A stretch of 5,726 nucleotides of DNA from an uncultured Eubacteriales bacterium (GTDB taxonomy: Bacteria > Bacillota > Clostridia > Oscillospirales > CAG-272). The notes under the pieces are model-generated. The model saw only the letters and a program-made list of their open reading frames with translations, made no database searches and was not told the DNA's origin. This document shows positions 5,512 through 5,726 of this stretch, in pieces. The stretch's first letter is position 1, and every line of letters begins with the position of its first letter. The stretch spans positions 1 through 5,726 of the forward strand of contig USPP01000123.1 of assembly GCA_900556615.1 (NCBI GenBank), written 5' to 3'. The position numbers and the translations under genes are program-made.

Positions 5512-5674
5512 TTATGACAATACCGCAAACGAGCAGTCCTATTTTTCGTCAGACGCTCCCAATTGAGGAGACACGAGTGACTCCACTTCCGGCGAAATTC
5601 CGATGAAATATAACGGAAAAGCCCGCAGGTGCATCATCAAGACGCAAACTGTGAGCTCAACGGTATTGCCTTAA
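5512..5674 (+). repeat. MITE-like repeat, copy B
   Basis: This 163-bp element lies 27 bp behind the activation-protein gene. Its ends are TTATGACAATACCG (5512-5525) and CGGTATTGCCTTAA (5661-5674), matching at 12 of 14 positions as an inverted repeat. It aligns in the same orientation with copy A, the difference in length being mostly a gap of about 14 bp just inside the left end. The right halves correspond closely (ATCAAGACGCAAACTGTGAG against ATCAAGGCGCAAGCCGTGAG). Nothing recognisable follows in the last 52 bp (5675-5726). Confidence 0.83.
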
Positions 5675-5726
5675 GACAAACAAAACGAGCCTACGCACCG
5701 AAGGGGCGGACTGTTTCGTTAAGCAA

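Noticed and set aside
5675..5726. End of the window searched for an RNA gene or a gene start
   Set aside because: Only a short imperfect symmetry (AACGA ... TCGTT) is visible; no tRNA-like fold or start with a ribosome site.

Overview
The window looks like chromosomal DNA of an anaerobic Firmicute of class Clostridia, most likely from the Oscillospirales/Ruminococcaceae side. This is inferred from the style of the proteins (a Clostridia-type GNAT family, a homing-endonuclease-associated-repeat protein, a stand-alone MetH reactivation domain), strong GGAGG-type ribosome sites, near-consensus sigma-A promoters and moderate GC. No 16S or other taxonomic marker is present, so the assignment is an inference.

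Left part (1-805, minus strand): a textbook promoter (776-804) drives a cobalamin riboswitch (about 630-757) followed by an intrinsic terminator (543-597). The first gene behind it is a small basic protein with a homing-endonuclease-associated repeat (172-453). Its only well-placed start codon is ACG, so it is either unusually initiated or broken at the start. A second minus-strand reading frame may begin at 99 and run off the left edge.

Middle part (plus strand): after a gene-free stretch come a Mn-type superoxide dismutase (1530-2168), then a two-gene unit of an O6-alkylguanine-DNA alkyltransferase (2319-2849) and a GNAT acetyltransferase (2871-3668). The alkyltransferase promoter has its -10 box in the centre of a long inverted repeat, a probable operator. 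The superoxide dismutase leader carries its own inverted repeat and a pair of 16-bp direct repeats.

Right part (plus strand): metF (4034-4894) overlaps by 4 bp a stand-alone B12-dependent methionine synthase activation protein (4891-5484). MetF makes the methyl donor and the activation protein is expected to reactivate MetH. MetH itself is not in the window. The B12 theme therefore appears at both ends, as a B12 sensor on the left and B12-dependent methionine synthesis on the right.

The least ordinary element is a dispersed repeat of 163-178 bp with 14-bp terminal inverted repeats (TTAAGGCAATRCCG). It occurs three times in intergenic DNA (1056-1233 in one orientation, 3760-3936 and 5512-5674 in the other). 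It has the architecture of a miniature inverted-repeat transposable element, and short spurious reading frames run through it.
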